This document shows, piece after piece, positions 20,801-29,330 of a stretch of 40,572 nt of DNA. Position numbers and translations under genes: made by a program. The stretch is from Mnemiopsis leidyi. Its lineage: Eukaryota; Ctenophora; Tentaculata; Lobata; Bolinopsidae. The notes beneath the pieces are model-generated. The model was not told the origin of the DNA, did no database searches, and saw only the letters and a list, made by a program, of their open reading frames with translations. The DNA is taken from the NCBI GenBank assembly GCA_000226015.1, contig JH153276.1, forward strand, positions 140,098 to 180,669, given 5' to 3'. Position 1 is the stretch's first letter; the number at the start of each line of letters is the position of its first letter.

Positions 20801-21264
20801 AACGGAGATCATTATAACCTTGTGCTTGCCCTGGGTCAGGGAGTCACGTGATTCTTCTGCTTGTCAAGTTATTCTTGTGGGAATTCGGACGAGTCGTCGA
20901 TTTCTTCCTTGACAGTCTATGTCTGTTGTGAATTATAATCGTGCTCACTTTCGATTAAATGCGACAAATCTCAAACAAAGATGATTGATTGATTTTCTTG
21001 ACATTTATGAATCAACGTTTAAACTGATTCCCACAGATACACATTCTCACGAAACAATGTAAAATTTGTTGTCACGGGATCGTGCTTTTATTGTAGAATA
21101 AGAAAATGTAAGATCAGAAAGCCCGTCAAGAATCGTTCACTTGGATTAAGGATTGCGCTGGAGAATGTTGCTTTGAAGATGAAAATAAAATCTGACCCAC
21201 CTTCCCAATTCTTTCTGAATCACATAATGATTTTCAAACGGCTCTCTGCTGATATCTGTAATCT
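3641..21264 (-). CDS. MLCK-like Ser/Thr kinase with two Ig domains and PEVK-like tail (13 exons traced, 5' end missing)
   Basis: The protein should phosphorylate Ser/Thr targets, probably myosin light chain or other actomyosin proteins, under Ca2+/calmodulin control in the cytoplasm. I joined 13 exons (21201-21264, 20685-20796, 20477-20568, 18967-19105, 18574-18691, 18337-18385, 17827-18006, 16784-16901, 16573-16629, 15354-15520, 13062-13204, 6140-6290, 3641-5828). All have AG/GT borders and compatible phases, giving 3578 nt and 1191 residues. Numbering from the first visible residue: Gly loop LGRGKFATV at 19-27, ATP-binding Lys42, likely helix-C Glu58, catalytic loop HLDLKPEN with Asp133, DFG Asp153, PPE at 175-177, kinase end about 265, CaM-binding-like helix about 279-306, Ig1 about 318-410, Ig2 about 414-503, then a low-complexity tail. 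HLDLKPEN and the order kinase, CaM helix, Ig match the MLCK/titin-kinase group. The exact orthologue is not settled. An intronless gene lies in the 13205-15353 intron. Confidence 0.9.
6140..6290 (-). CDS. Kinase gene exon: first half of Ig domain 2
   Basis: It encodes PCVSFEKREYITTEGETVKI and then EPKPTVVWEN with core Trp447, the A-to-C strands of an I-set Ig. The acceptor is CCCTTTTCAG and the donor TTCAC/GTATGT. The split Thr463 (AC plus G) joins the last exon cleanly. It is separated from the previous exon by a 6.8-kb intron. Confidence 0.87.
8371..8413. repeat. 25-bp imperfect tandem duplication
   Basis: GCCTGAAAGARAATCAGGA occurs at 8371 and 8396. Confidence 0.75.
8801..8840. repeat. 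20-bp perfect tandem duplication
   Basis: TTTGTCTATGTAACATGTGG occurs twice without a gap, in the 6.8-kb kinase-gene intron. Confidence 0.9.
9676..9748 (-). repeat. tRNA-like sequence, probably a SINE head or tRNA pseudogene
   Basis: It reads as a 73-nt tRNA-like sequence. The acceptor stem starts GGGCCGG and closes with TCGGCAC (one mismatch). The D arm is GCTC...GAGC and the T stem GTCGG/CCGAC is perfect. Box A reads TAGCTCAATTGG. The T loop (ATCATGC) departs from TTCRANY, and the anticodon stem pairs at only three of five positions. The anticodon position reads AGA but there is no long variable arm as in tRNA-Ser. This points to a tRNA-derived repeat whose body may extend toward 9480. Confidence 0.55.
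12787..13023. repeat. 18-bp minisatellite next to a kinase-gene donor
   Basis: About 13 copies of CCCAATACTCCCAACATT (plus strand). On the gene's strand this is TGGGAATGTTGGGAGTAT, so it carries two GGG triplets per unit. It starts about 40 nt after the donor at 13061. Unit length is a multiple of three, so several frames stay open. Confidence 0.9.
13062..13204 (-). CDS. Kinase gene exon: second half of Ig domain 1
   Basis: It encodes VIESDTQSILIVSQFSAQDE and then GHYTVACSNPSG, the E-to-G strands of an I-set Ig domain with the tyrosine corner DEGHY. The usual F-strand Cys is Val390. The acceptor is CTCTACCCCAG and the donor ACAG/GTACGT. An 18-bp minisatellite begins about 40 bp into the next intron. 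Confidence 0.87.
13314..13319 (-). terminator. Candidate poly(A) signal of the nested dioxygenase gene
   Basis: AATAAA on the minus strand, about 460 bp past the dioxygenase stop and before the next host exon. It would let the nested gene end inside the intron. Inferred from position only. Confidence 0.35.
13349..13412. repeat. Short tandem repeat of an 18-19 bp unit
   Basis: About 3.5 copies of a GATGGGAAAAAGGACA-like unit, purine-rich on the plus strand. It lies in the intron between the acceptor of the Ig1 exon and the nested dioxygenase gene. Confidence 0.8.
13776..14594 (-). CDS. Phytanoyl-CoA dioxygenase (PhyH) family protein, intronless
   Basis: A complete 272-residue Fe(II)/2-oxoglutarate-dependent oxygenase of the PhyH family, whose members hydroxylate lipids or small molecules. 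The actual substrate cannot be read from the sequence. The metal triad is visible: His117 and Asp119 in PWHHDQSYYP, and His215 in KTVHGAPGN. Arg226 or Arg227 in RPRRVLSTRW is the likely 2-oxoglutarate anchor. WMPVDHV and YFVKGSHKKG are also family-typical. The ATG has G at -3 and +4. There is no peroxisomal PTS2 or obvious signal peptide, and the end FPYIDC is not a PTS1. It lies on the same strand inside a host-gene intron (13205-15353). Length and lack of introns fit many bacterial-type PhyH proteins, so transfer or retroposition are possible origins. Confidence 0.93.
   Translation of the reverse strand: MVASYLTSELKENFDKDGVVVIRQVFSEDWLRKTESAIEQNLSSPSQYGENVKGEGGSGSYFNDYLNWQRIPELLEYVYHSPAAEIAKFLTGSQRIVFYHEHILVKEPNTTKTTPWHHDQSYYPLDGDQVCSIWMPVDHVSKSETLYFVKGSHKKGYFMPYKFATELPYPLSDPEKKEEAVTFTPIPNNIEELGEVVGWEVAPGDCVVFAGKTVHGAPGNLSERPRRVLSTRWVGDDVVCAGRPWVCSPPVTGNLKQGEKFQQDDLFPYIDC
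15221..15350. repeat. CAGACA-type simple repeat abutting a donor site
   Basis: Degenerate CAGACAAA/GACAGACA repeats run right up to the GTGAGT donor at 15353. Read on the gene's strand it is a TTTGTCTG-rich tract. Confidence 0.8.
15354..15520 (-). CDS. Kinase gene exon: first half of Ig domain 1
   Basis: It encodes KHQESITPPSVAMDHRKLMV and continues through PGDSISITAHIVS to CSWSKDGTLL. This is the A-to-C' part of an I-set Ig fold with core Trp350. The B-strand Cys is replaced by Ala339. The acceptor is TTTCTCAG and the donor ATCTG/GTGAGT. The intron continues at once into a CAGACA-type repeat. Confidence 0.85.
15521..16572 (-). other. 1.05-kb kinase-gene intron, nothing found
   Basis: It lies between the CaM-helix exon and the Ig1 exon. 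No repeat or ORF of note. Confidence 0.7.
16573..16629 (-). CDS. Kinase gene micro-exon: calmodulin-binding-like helix
   Basis: This 57-nt phase-0 exon encodes ALQKTIQSARMFNSLLGSK. Joined to RKW of the previous exon it makes a basic amphipathic helix with a Trp followed about 12-13 residues later by Met/Phe, as in MLCK calmodulin sites. The acceptor is CTTCTTCAG and the donor AAG/GTAACT. A second CTTCAG lies 9 nt further in and would drop Ala-Leu-Gln without changing frame. Confidence 0.85.
16784..16901 (-). CDS. Kinase gene exon: last kinase helix and start of regulatory segment
   Basis: It encodes ERLAATSALNHSWI, the R.t...aL.HpWi end of the kinase fold, then a basic helix ending KLKRFLAQRKWR. 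In MLCK and DAPK this position holds the autoinhibitory/calmodulin-binding segment. The acceptor is TATCCTCAG and the donor AGG/GTAAGT. It exits in phase 0. Confidence 0.9.
17211..17794. repeat. 14-bp minisatellite in a kinase-gene intron
   Basis: About 41 degenerate copies of GACTGACAGAATTA, with internal variants such as AACTTACAGAACTA. It ends about 32 bp from the donor at 17826 and fills most of the 925-bp intron. Confidence 0.92.
17827..18006 (-). CDS. Kinase gene exon: C-lobe helices F-G-H
   Basis: It encodes SVGVIVYIMVSGYSPFMGDD and on to ISEDCKDFIKNLLL. The SGxSPFxGD and ISxxxKDFI patterns are those of MLCK-family C-lobes. The acceptor is CCGCCTTGCAG and the donor ACATC/GTGAGT. A 14-bp minisatellite starts about 30 bp into the following intron. 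Confidence 0.92.
18337..18385 (-). CDS. Kinase gene micro-exon: PE loop to DMW
   Basis: This 49-nt exon encodes PEVISLDPLGAYSDM between two split codons. It covers the end of the activation segment and the start of helix F, where DMWS is strongly conserved. The acceptor is CTAATTTCAG and the donor TATGTG/GTGAGT. Phases fit both neighbours (CG in, TG out). Confidence 0.9.
18574..18691 (-). CDS. Kinase gene exon: PEN, DFG and activation segment
   Basis: It reads PENLMLSAVDSDIIKIVDFG and then LSKRLNKRVVCMQGTPEFV. It holds the Mg-binding DFG (Asp153) and the GTPEF signature of MLCK/DAPK-type activation segments. The acceptor is TTTTTAG and the donor GTCC/GTGAGT. The single trailing C joins CG of the next exon as CCG (Pro), giving PPE where most relatives have APE. 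I found no other donor that would restore Ala. Confidence 0.9.
18967..19105 (-). CDS. Kinase gene exon: GGGELFE segment to catalytic loop
   Basis: It encodes IGGGELFEKLANEDHVSEG and on to HSLKIAHLDLK. GGGELFE is a hallmark of the MLCK/DAPK branch, and HLDLK holds the catalytic Asp133 and Lys135. The donor is AAG/GTTTGT. The acceptor TCTCCTTCAG lies in a 56-bp tandem duplication, so the same 3' splice site also occurs 56 bp upstream. Confidence 0.92.
19106..19217. repeat. 56-bp tandem duplication spanning a splice acceptor
   Basis: Two apparently identical 56-bp copies (19106-19161 and 19162-19217) followed by CTG. Each copy carries the TCTCCTTCAG acceptor on the minus strand. The proximal copy abuts the exon at 18967-19105. 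Confidence 0.9.
19379..19547. repeat. 39-bp tandem repeat
   Basis: Units start at 19379, 19418, 19457, 19496 and 19535, an exact 39-bp period, with the core CTGTAAGACTTTTGTTTCT. Read on the minus strand one frame is open through all copies as a 13-residue repeat (LEKQKSYSLINSI). It lies in the 20476-19106 intron. Confidence 0.88.
20477..20568 (-). CDS. Kinase gene exon: N-lobe beta strands and hinge
   Basis: It encodes VEILRSVDHIGIVKCYDVF and on to LTMILE, the beta-4/beta-5 and hinge segment typical of CaMK-group kinases (compare the H.nIv.l.d.fe....l.lvlE pattern). The acceptor is TAATCCCAG and the donor TT/GTAAGT, a near-consensus site. The split Leu89 is completed by the next exon. Confidence 0.9.
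20685..20796 (-). CDS. Kinase gene exon: Gly loop, ATP-binding Lys, helix C
   Basis: It begins by completing Arg21, then reads GKFATVYQCEK and FAAKII, where the Lys is the ATP-anchoring residue (Lys42). It ends ESLNE, whose Glu is the likely helix-C salt-bridge partner. The acceptor is GTTTCAG and the donor GAG/GTTCGT. The exon exits in phase 0, matching the next one. Confidence 0.88.
21201..21264 (-). CDS. Kinase gene exon: N-lobe start and first half of Gly loop
   Basis: It encodes ITDISREPFENHYVIQKELG and the first two bases of the next Arg, so it covers the segment before the Gly loop and the loop's start. The acceptor follows a strong pyrimidine tract (TTTTTTGTTTTCAG) and the donor is AG/GTGGGT. 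It enters with two bases of a split codon, so an upstream exon is expected. A second AG two bases further in would make the exon start in phase 0. The reading frame also stays open upstream to an ATG at 21394, so an unspliced start is possible but less likely given the strong acceptor. Confidence 0.85.
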
Positions 21265-21955
21265 CTGAAAACAAAAAAGGCTTAGAATTTTGAAATTTAA
21301 CGTAGGATATTGTGGCTTCGAATAATAATTTCAGAATTGATTTACATTTTTGGCATATTTTAATTGACTGCAGTTGGCATGCAGCGTTCTGCAATAGCGA
21401 ATATCAGACTAAAGCAGGAATTTCCTCTAGAACTCACCAACAATTTTTAAGTAGGTGAAAGCATAAAACTTTTATAGTAAAATGTGATAAACTCTGAATA
21501 AATGCTTTGAAGTTAAAACCATTCTTAACAAACTAAATCCAACACCCTTCAACCAAGTAACAATAATTCTCTCTCACGAGGCAGCTGAAATGTTAAAACT
21601 AAATGTAGCTAGATTTCACACTTATAGGAAAACATAGAGATGAATACTAAACTCTTTACCAGGAATATGCCGTATTGCATGTCAATAATTTTATAAAGTT
21701 CCAGGCTCTAGACAGTGAGAACCGATAGAGACTATGGGTTTACATGCTGTTTAGTGAGTGTTAAAACACGACAGTACGTGTGTGCAGTGCAGTTGAGGCT
21801 TTATGAGGCATACCTGAGGGCTGCAAATTTCAAAATTTTGGCGCAAACACTTAGTGGTTGTAAGCTAAATTCATAGAAAGTCATACATTAGTGAATACGC
21901 CAGAAATCAAACTAACGCAATTTCCATCAGGTAGCCCGGTCAGCACTAAGGGAAA

Positions 21956-22012
21956 ATCCCGCTATAAACCCGCTAAAATCCCGCTAAAAACACGCTAAAA
22001 TCCCGCTAATAC
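21956..22012. repeat. 11-12 bp tandem repeat (CCCGCTAAAAT)
   Basis: Four to five copies of TCCCGCTAAAA variants upstream of the first visible kinase exon. Confidence 0.75.
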
Positions 22013-23329
22013 GACCCGCGCAATCTGTAAGATGACGCCAAATTTGACGCTGATAATACTACCTGACATGGTGGGAGGTCGGTTAAACTTTTAATCGTAT
22101 GTCGACTAACAACACGTCATATCGGTACATTCTCTTCTATACAGCCTAGACATGGGGAATTAGACGAGCTAAAAAGATTTAAATATAGAGACAGAACGTT
22201 GAATTCAAGTTTTAACTTTAAACCACCAAAATAAATCTACGATGTCACAAATAAAAGGATACATTTTAACAAGTAAATTTAACAAATACAATTATCAAAT
22301 GAATTCAAAAAATAAATCGCAAAAAAAAATATATATTTATCGTGCACCTCAATAAAATCCGTTCCATATAATAGTCGTGAAGACGAAACGGAGAAAACGA
22401 GTTGCACGGAAAGTAAAAGTATGAGTGAAGGCGCAACAACAACAGCAGTAAACCGAGTTAGTTGATTGTTAAACTAGGGTGAGGAGTTGACATCTACAGC
22501 AGTCAGCTCTTCCGTGGGAAAATATCAACGTCAACATACTGGATAGTTTAGGTGATATGGAGGCAGAGTTAATACTAACAATGCTACTATAAGTACGTGA
22601 GAGGTACTACAAACATTGCTAATATATACTACTACAGTGGTAGTATGTACTAACATCGCTACTATATGCTACTACTTCTACTAAAACTCGTACTACTGAA
22701 ACTACAAAGTTCTATGAACTCCTGCTTTAAGTGGTCAAAAGTGACCATTAAGAAATGTGCCCATTAAGAATTGCGTCCATCAAGAAATTACTTAATTATA
22801 GCGAAAGAATGTTATAGGATTTAAAACGAGAACAACCAATATTTTCATTTAAAATTACAACCACTGTAAATGAACTGCAGTTGAAAGCGTGTGCTCCGCC
22901 CTATCTTTGTACAGTTGTACAGACCTATCAACATTCAACGGATACCAACACGACGGACGACGAGGAAGGGTGGGCGGAAACGCCAGATACATCAAAATTA
23001 AATCGTCATGGAAACCGACTGCGAATAGTTTTGCCCAAAAACGGACAAAATACCTAACATACCAGAGCTATAGTACAAGTGGGAGAAATAAGATCATTTG
23101 GTATGGAGAATATATCTGTTGCTGATTATAGAAATAACATCGATGTCGACAGTAGTAGGCGAAGTGCGGGACGTCAGGCGATGCTAGGATGAAGCGCGAC
23201 TCTGAGTGTTGACAGACGTTGTTTGGAATACCTGACAAGCTGGTAAGTTACAGTAGTTTCAGTCCTAGTGATCAAGGACAGGTTGGGATTGGTAGACTGA
23301 TTACTGTAGATCGACTACTTATTATTGGG

Positions 23330-24120
23330 CAAAAATTTGCAAGATTTGAAAAACGGAAGAAAAGGGAAGAAAAAATAAGAAATTGTGTACAAAAGGATGA
23401 AACTAAGAGAAGGTGAAGGGTGGGAGGATATAGACAAAGGGTGGAGAATAAGAAAGAGAAGGGGAGGGAAAGAACAGAAAAAGAACGAGAAAACGATTGA
23501 AAAAAATTAAGAAGGAAATGGAAAGGAAGGCGAGGGAACAGAAGGCACGGGAAATGGAGTAGAGAAGAAAGCGAAGAGAAGCTATTAAAGAATGGAAGTA
23601 ATTGAAGAGGATTCAGAGGGGATTTTGAATCACCTGGGAACCAAGCAGGATGACAGCAATGCCTGTCAAAAGACTAGGCAGTGGAAGAAGGGCAAGAAAA
23701 ACAGGGAGGGTATGCAGGTGATGAAGATAGATCGGCAGTAAGGAGAGAGAAGCAAGAAGTAATGAGGATGGAGGAGCAAGTAATGAGGATGGAGGAGCAA
23801 GTAATGAGGAGGGAGGAGCAAGTAATGAGGAGAGAGGAGCAAGTAATGAGGATGGAGGAGCAAGTAATGAGGAGTGAGGAGCAAGTAATGAGGAGGGAGG
23901 AGCTAGTAATGAGGAGGGAGAAGCAAGTAATGAGGAGGGAAGAGCATGTAATGAGGAGGGAAGAGCATGTAATGAGGAGGGAGGAGCAAGTAATGAGGAG
24001 GGAGGAGCAAGTAATGAGGGGGATGAGGAAGTAAGGACAAGTGAGGAGCAAGTACCTAAGCAAGTGCTAAGGGCAAGTGAGGAGCAAGGAAAAAGAGAAG
24101 GAAGGAAGGAGGACGAGAGT
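23330..24120. repeat. Long polypurine tract with a 21-bp minisatellite
   Basis: The plus strand is strongly purine-biased across about 800 bp. Within it about 14 copies of a 21-bp unit (core GGAGGAGCAAGTAATG) run from about 23750 to 24035. Because 21 is a multiple of three, ORFs on both strands stay open (MRMEEQV on plus, LLITCSS on minus). I treat those as repeat artefacts, not genes. Confidence 0.85.
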
Positions 24121-27100
24121 AGAAGTAACACAAGATAGCATGGAATAGAGGGAATACGGGAACAGTACGCGACGCTATCTCTCCCGGCTGTGTGTTGACA
24201 TGTAACAATTATCACACACATACACATCTTTACAACACAAAATATACAGCGGTGTATCTATCTACATTCCTCTCCTACATTCCTACCTTCAGTTCTCTCC
24301 TCAACAGTGAAGATTCCTTTCAAGAGGCTCATTTAGGCTGTCCTACATGCAATAACCAGCACGTGCATAGTATCGTGGGAGGATAACAACACGTGCGAGA
24401 GCGGCTCAGAGACTGAGAAGCCCCAAACTTAATGGACATCACGAAAAATGGAGAGACACTACAGTATTAGAGACACTTACAATTAGATTAATTGTTACTC
24501 AGGAACAAGGCAATGAAAGTTTTGTTGTGACATTATTGGCTAGTGGCCAGTTTTCAGTTTTCTTTTTTTGGTGGGATTCCATTTCCAACAAAAAATCAAT
24601 TGATTTATAAAGAATCCCGTTTTTCACCAAGGAATTTGATCAATATGTTACGTCGATGACAATTCTTTCGAACTTATTAAGATTCTATGAAGTCAATAAA
24701 GGTATTTTAAAATGCATTGTAAAACGATGGCTGGAATTTACTACTGAGTGAATAGATCAGCAGGTTCTGGTGTCAAGAGTCCGTTTGCATCCGGCATTCA
24801 CCATGTAAACGTAAACCAAAGCAACCTCAGAAAAGTATCTATTAGGCTCACACCACTATGTCGATCGAAAATGATATTTAAAATCTATCTTTTCTCTTGG
24901 GAACATATTTGCGGATATTTAAAGTTTTAATCATCTCTGTAAATCGAATTTAAGTTCCCACCAAAAGAATCAAATAAAATAAGAAAATAGAAACTATCTT
25001 GACACCGTTATGTCAATCATGAATGATCAGAAATTAATAATCTGAAAACTATGATCTGAAAACTATGATCTCTGGTCGCTTGGGGCACCTCTGGAGGTCA
25101 TCAAATCGTTTTATTTCACAACCTAACACTGGCGGCGAATCACAATAATTCATATCAAAATGCACACAGCTCCTTAAGGAATGCATACGAAGCAACTCAG
25201 AAGGCGCTAAATTAACCGCTTATATTAACAGCGAAAAGTGTATATTTTTCCGAAAGCAATCAGCTATTTTTAGCAGAGCTGTCCACGCTAACAGGGTCAG
25301 TTGAGCTTGTCTTAATTAAAACATTATTAGCTTAATTCGCAAATATAAATGGATTATGTTGCCCTAGACCAGGCCTAACTCTTCCAAAAAGGGCTAATTC
25401 TAATTACAGTGCAGCAATCAGCGCAAAAAACTGTTAAAATCGCTGTCAGTGTTACGGTGTTATTACACATAAGACATTTATAACTTTCATTCAAAAAATC
25501 GGGCATTGAAATTAATATTTTTCGTTAATATGGTATTTGGGAAGAAAGTTCTAAAAATCTCGAAGGCAGCGAGGTATCAGTTAAAAGCGAGCTTGGTGAG
25601 AAAGAACCGCTGAGGTACTAACTAGCGAGTTTTAAATCTGAAATTTAAAAAGAATTTTACCGCAAGAAGGGACTTCACAACTGTATCCATGACACTTGTG
25701 GTTTGGTTACACACTACGCAGACAGGAAAAGTGAAGACTTTACGAAAACTTGATACAAATATGGTAGAGTTATATCATCGTATTGTGGTGTGTGCAGAAG
25801 CATTGACACCCACCCATAACCCAATTTTTTGCCTACAATACTAAAAGTTAGAACACAAATTTAATTCATAAATGAAAAAAAACGTCTTTAAAAAAACAAA
25901 GGAATTAATAACAGGTCCAGAACACAGCGTAGTTCTTGTAAAATAGAGAATAAGATAGGGAGAGAGAAAATGATAAAGCCAACACTAAGTTGTGTGACAA
26001 TTGTCTGGTAGCGGTAGTGGAAGAGAATAAGAGAGAGAGTGGTAGTGTCTGCTGTCTAAACTGCTAAAGTGGGAGCTCACATTGTCACATACATAATAGT
26101 GTAAGTGTAAGTGAATTGTTGGCCCCCAGTGAACTTTGTATGGAACGTAGAGTCCACTTTATAGCTGATCACATCATCAAATTTATGGCAAGCAAAGCTG
26201 CAGTGAAGTAGAGCGAATATCATGTAAAAACTCTGAAAACCTCCGCAACACAAAGAAGATGTCGCGGGCTGTGCGTGATTGCCACTTAAAATAATGTGCC
26301 CTGGCACACCAACTAACGTAGCTCGATATAACACTCTGCTCTATGGCATCTTTTCTATGTTGGGCCGTGTCAGCTGGAGTTTAACCCAAGTTTTCCCGGA
26401 AAGAGTCGGCACTTTTCAGTGCAGATGTGAGCCAAAAGTTAAACGGAGCCGCACCAACGTAATTTGTAGAAGCACCGCGAATATATGTTTTAACTTGCAT
26501 TAAACTTTTAATTTGATGGATTTGTCTACTTTAACAATTACTGCTTCTACAAAATATGCGGCAATTACGCACACCAGATGTTAGCACCGACCATTTAACG
26601 ACAACTTTGTAAATTTTGACTCATGCTGAGCGGGGACGTTCCGCTCCAACTGCAACACTGGAACACTGGAACTGGGTGTTGCGTCTAAAAACGTCCAAAT
26701 AGAGAGTGTACTTCAGGTCAGTGGACCAAGTTTAGATAAAGTCATCTTTCTATCTTTGTACAGAAACAAGACATGTTACATGATTAGTAAAACATAGTTT
26801 TCAAAGTATGGCCTCCTTAGTAAGCTTACTCTAGCTTTACTAATGTTAGCGACAGCCGACAGATTTTGTAAAACACTGTTGTACTGACATCAATATACGA
26901 AAATGTAAAAAAATATCTTAAGATATTAAAAGATAAAGCAAAATGTTATAATACACGGGAAATGGCCACTTAATTTTTAGACTAACATTTAACTCATTAA
27001 AGATTTAAAGAAAGAAGACACTAAAGAATGGAGAGTTAGTATGAGTGGTTGTAATTGCATGAACACCGCGCCTAAGTGTGTATAGCATAACCACATTCTA

Positions 27101-28140
27101 ATATTAAATTAAATGTGCAAGCTTATTTTAAGTATATTATTTTAGTCTTTTAGTATAAGATTTACTCCATTTTTTACCATTAGGCTACTATACCTTAAAC
27201 TATTTCTTGTGAAAAATATATTTTTTGGTAGAACCAATTTTTGTTAAACGTGATTTAAGCATAATTAAATTATGAACAGATGATTCCTACAGTCTTATAA
27301 ATATGACAAAAAGTAAAAGAAGAAAATAAGAAGATTGAGAACAATCAGTAACACTCCAACAGTAATCGTTATAACTTTATAATCAAAACATGGTAATTGC
27401 TAAGATAGCGATTATTTGTCGCATTCTAATTTTTCCTAGTCGTATAAAAGTATAAAGGGATCAAAGATAATGTTGAACATAAACGGTACTATTCAAGGGG
27501 TTTTCATCAAAGGTTTTATAATATTTAGCTTTACTTTGATCAAAACTTAATATCTCTAAGAAATCAGGATAAAGCTGAATAGTCGGATATTTATTGGGTT
27601 TTACGTGAATATTGGACAAATTTCACGATCATTTAATTATTTAAAGATTCATTATCAATCCCAAAATGTTTAAAGCAGAGGAAAATTAGGGCACGCCATG
27701 CAACTTTTGTAATCTAAATGAAATTTCGTCGCTTAGCAATCTATAATTATAAATTCCTCCGGACTGAAGTACGTGGTTGGCTTCGCAAATCGCAAGTAAC
27801 CATGGAGAAATTACCAGTCCTAGGGTATCCAGCAATATTGCAATACAAGCGTGTTTTTTAGAGAATTTTGTTGGATTACAAATCGTCATCTTCTAAAATT
27901 AGTGGCGTTCAAAATGAAATCAGTATACTTTGCTAAAATAAAAGTTTAAGATTTTCAAAACGGTAACAAATAATGAAGCGCTTTAAGGTAGCGAACTGTT
28001 GTGCAGGGCCCTGTTTAAGTTTAATGTTTAATCTTTATAGAGGGAGATAAAACCGACAAAGACTATTGAGCCGGTTAGACACCACAATGTGAAGCCTTGA
28101 AAGTTACCACAATTGTGACATGTTGCTATGGTTGCGAGTC

Positions 28141-28154
28141 GTAACCATGGTAAC
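28141..28154. promoter_or_regulatory. X-box (RFX-type) consensus match
   Basis: GTAACCATGGTAAC fits the GTNRCC-N2-RGYAAC X-box consensus. The related GTTGCTATGGTTGC lies at 28122-28135. No gene was seen close by, so function is open. Confidence 0.25.
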
Positions 28155-28834
28155 ATTCCACAATTATGCTAGCATGTTACCAAGTAACAGTCTCGTGTCA
28201 GACTCAGTTTATATTGATACAATCGCCATTGCATTGGTACATAAATGAATCAATTGAGCAGTTGGTGAACGAGGAATGTTAATCCATAAGCTGTGTCAAA
28301 AGTACTTAGATGCTACTTCCGAAATATCTGATAGTAAAAAATATATTACATTTTGAATTACTTTTTACAAGATTAAGTTTATTGAGCTGGCTTGGTGTGG
28401 ACGGTAAAAAGATTAATCACATTAGCACTCATAGTATTAGGTGCTTGCCCAACACTAATTTGTAAATAAACTCGCGGACGAATTGAAATTGTCACGTGGT
28501 TCACATATAAAAGTGACACACTGACACTGGGGAGGCAGCAGAAAATAAATTGAATTACTTAAATCAAAATTTCTCATTTATTTGATTCTCCAGCTATGCA
28601 CATTATTGAACTCATAATAATGACTTAATAGTAGGATAAATTGTTTTTAAAAAGCTGCATATTTTCTGTAGGGTTATGACTAATGAGAATTAAAGTGGAA
28701 TTAAAGAATTACAAGAATATGGAACAATTGAAGTTACTGCTTACCTGCAATTAACTAATTATTGTACAATAGTTTTAATTAATTGTAATCAATGTAGATA
28801 ACTGTAATAAGTTACTTTAATCATACTGTTGTTA

Positions 28835-29330
28835 CTTAAGTTACTATCTTTACTGTAGTTACTTAAGTTACGGAAGTTTCTTTGGTTACTGAAATTACTG
28901 AATTTTCTTTAGTTACTTTAATTGCTTTATTAAACATAGTTGTTGAAATTTCTCTAGTTACATAAGTTACTGAAGTTAATTTAGTTCATAAAGTAACTGA
29001 AGTTTCTTAAGTTACTAAAGTTACTTAAGTTTCTTTGGTTACTCAATTTACTATAGTCAATGTAGTTTCTTAGTTACTGAAGTTTCTATAGTTATTTGAT
29101 TTGCTATAGCTACTGTAGTTACTTAAGTTTCTGAAGCTTTTTGATTGCTGAAGTTTCTTTAGTCACTTTAGTAACTGAGGCTTCCTTAGTAACTTAAATT
29201 ACTGCAGTTACTATAGCCACTGTAGCTACTGGAGTTACTTTAGCTTCTATAGTTACTTTAGTTACTATACTACTATAGTTTTTTTGAGTTACTTTAGTCA
29301 CTAAAATTGCCACTTGAAGTCGGTTGCTAG
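28835..29330. repeat. Degenerate 9-bp tandem array
   Basis: About 50 degenerate copies of AGTTACTTA/AGTTACTGA/AGTTTCTTT. The period is 9 bp, but scattered stops in every frame argue against coding. Confidence 0.75.

Noticed and set aside
23613-24227. 204-codon minus-strand ORF rich in Leu/Ser
   Set aside because: It is mostly the translation of the 21-bp minisatellite, which is open in several frames on both strands.
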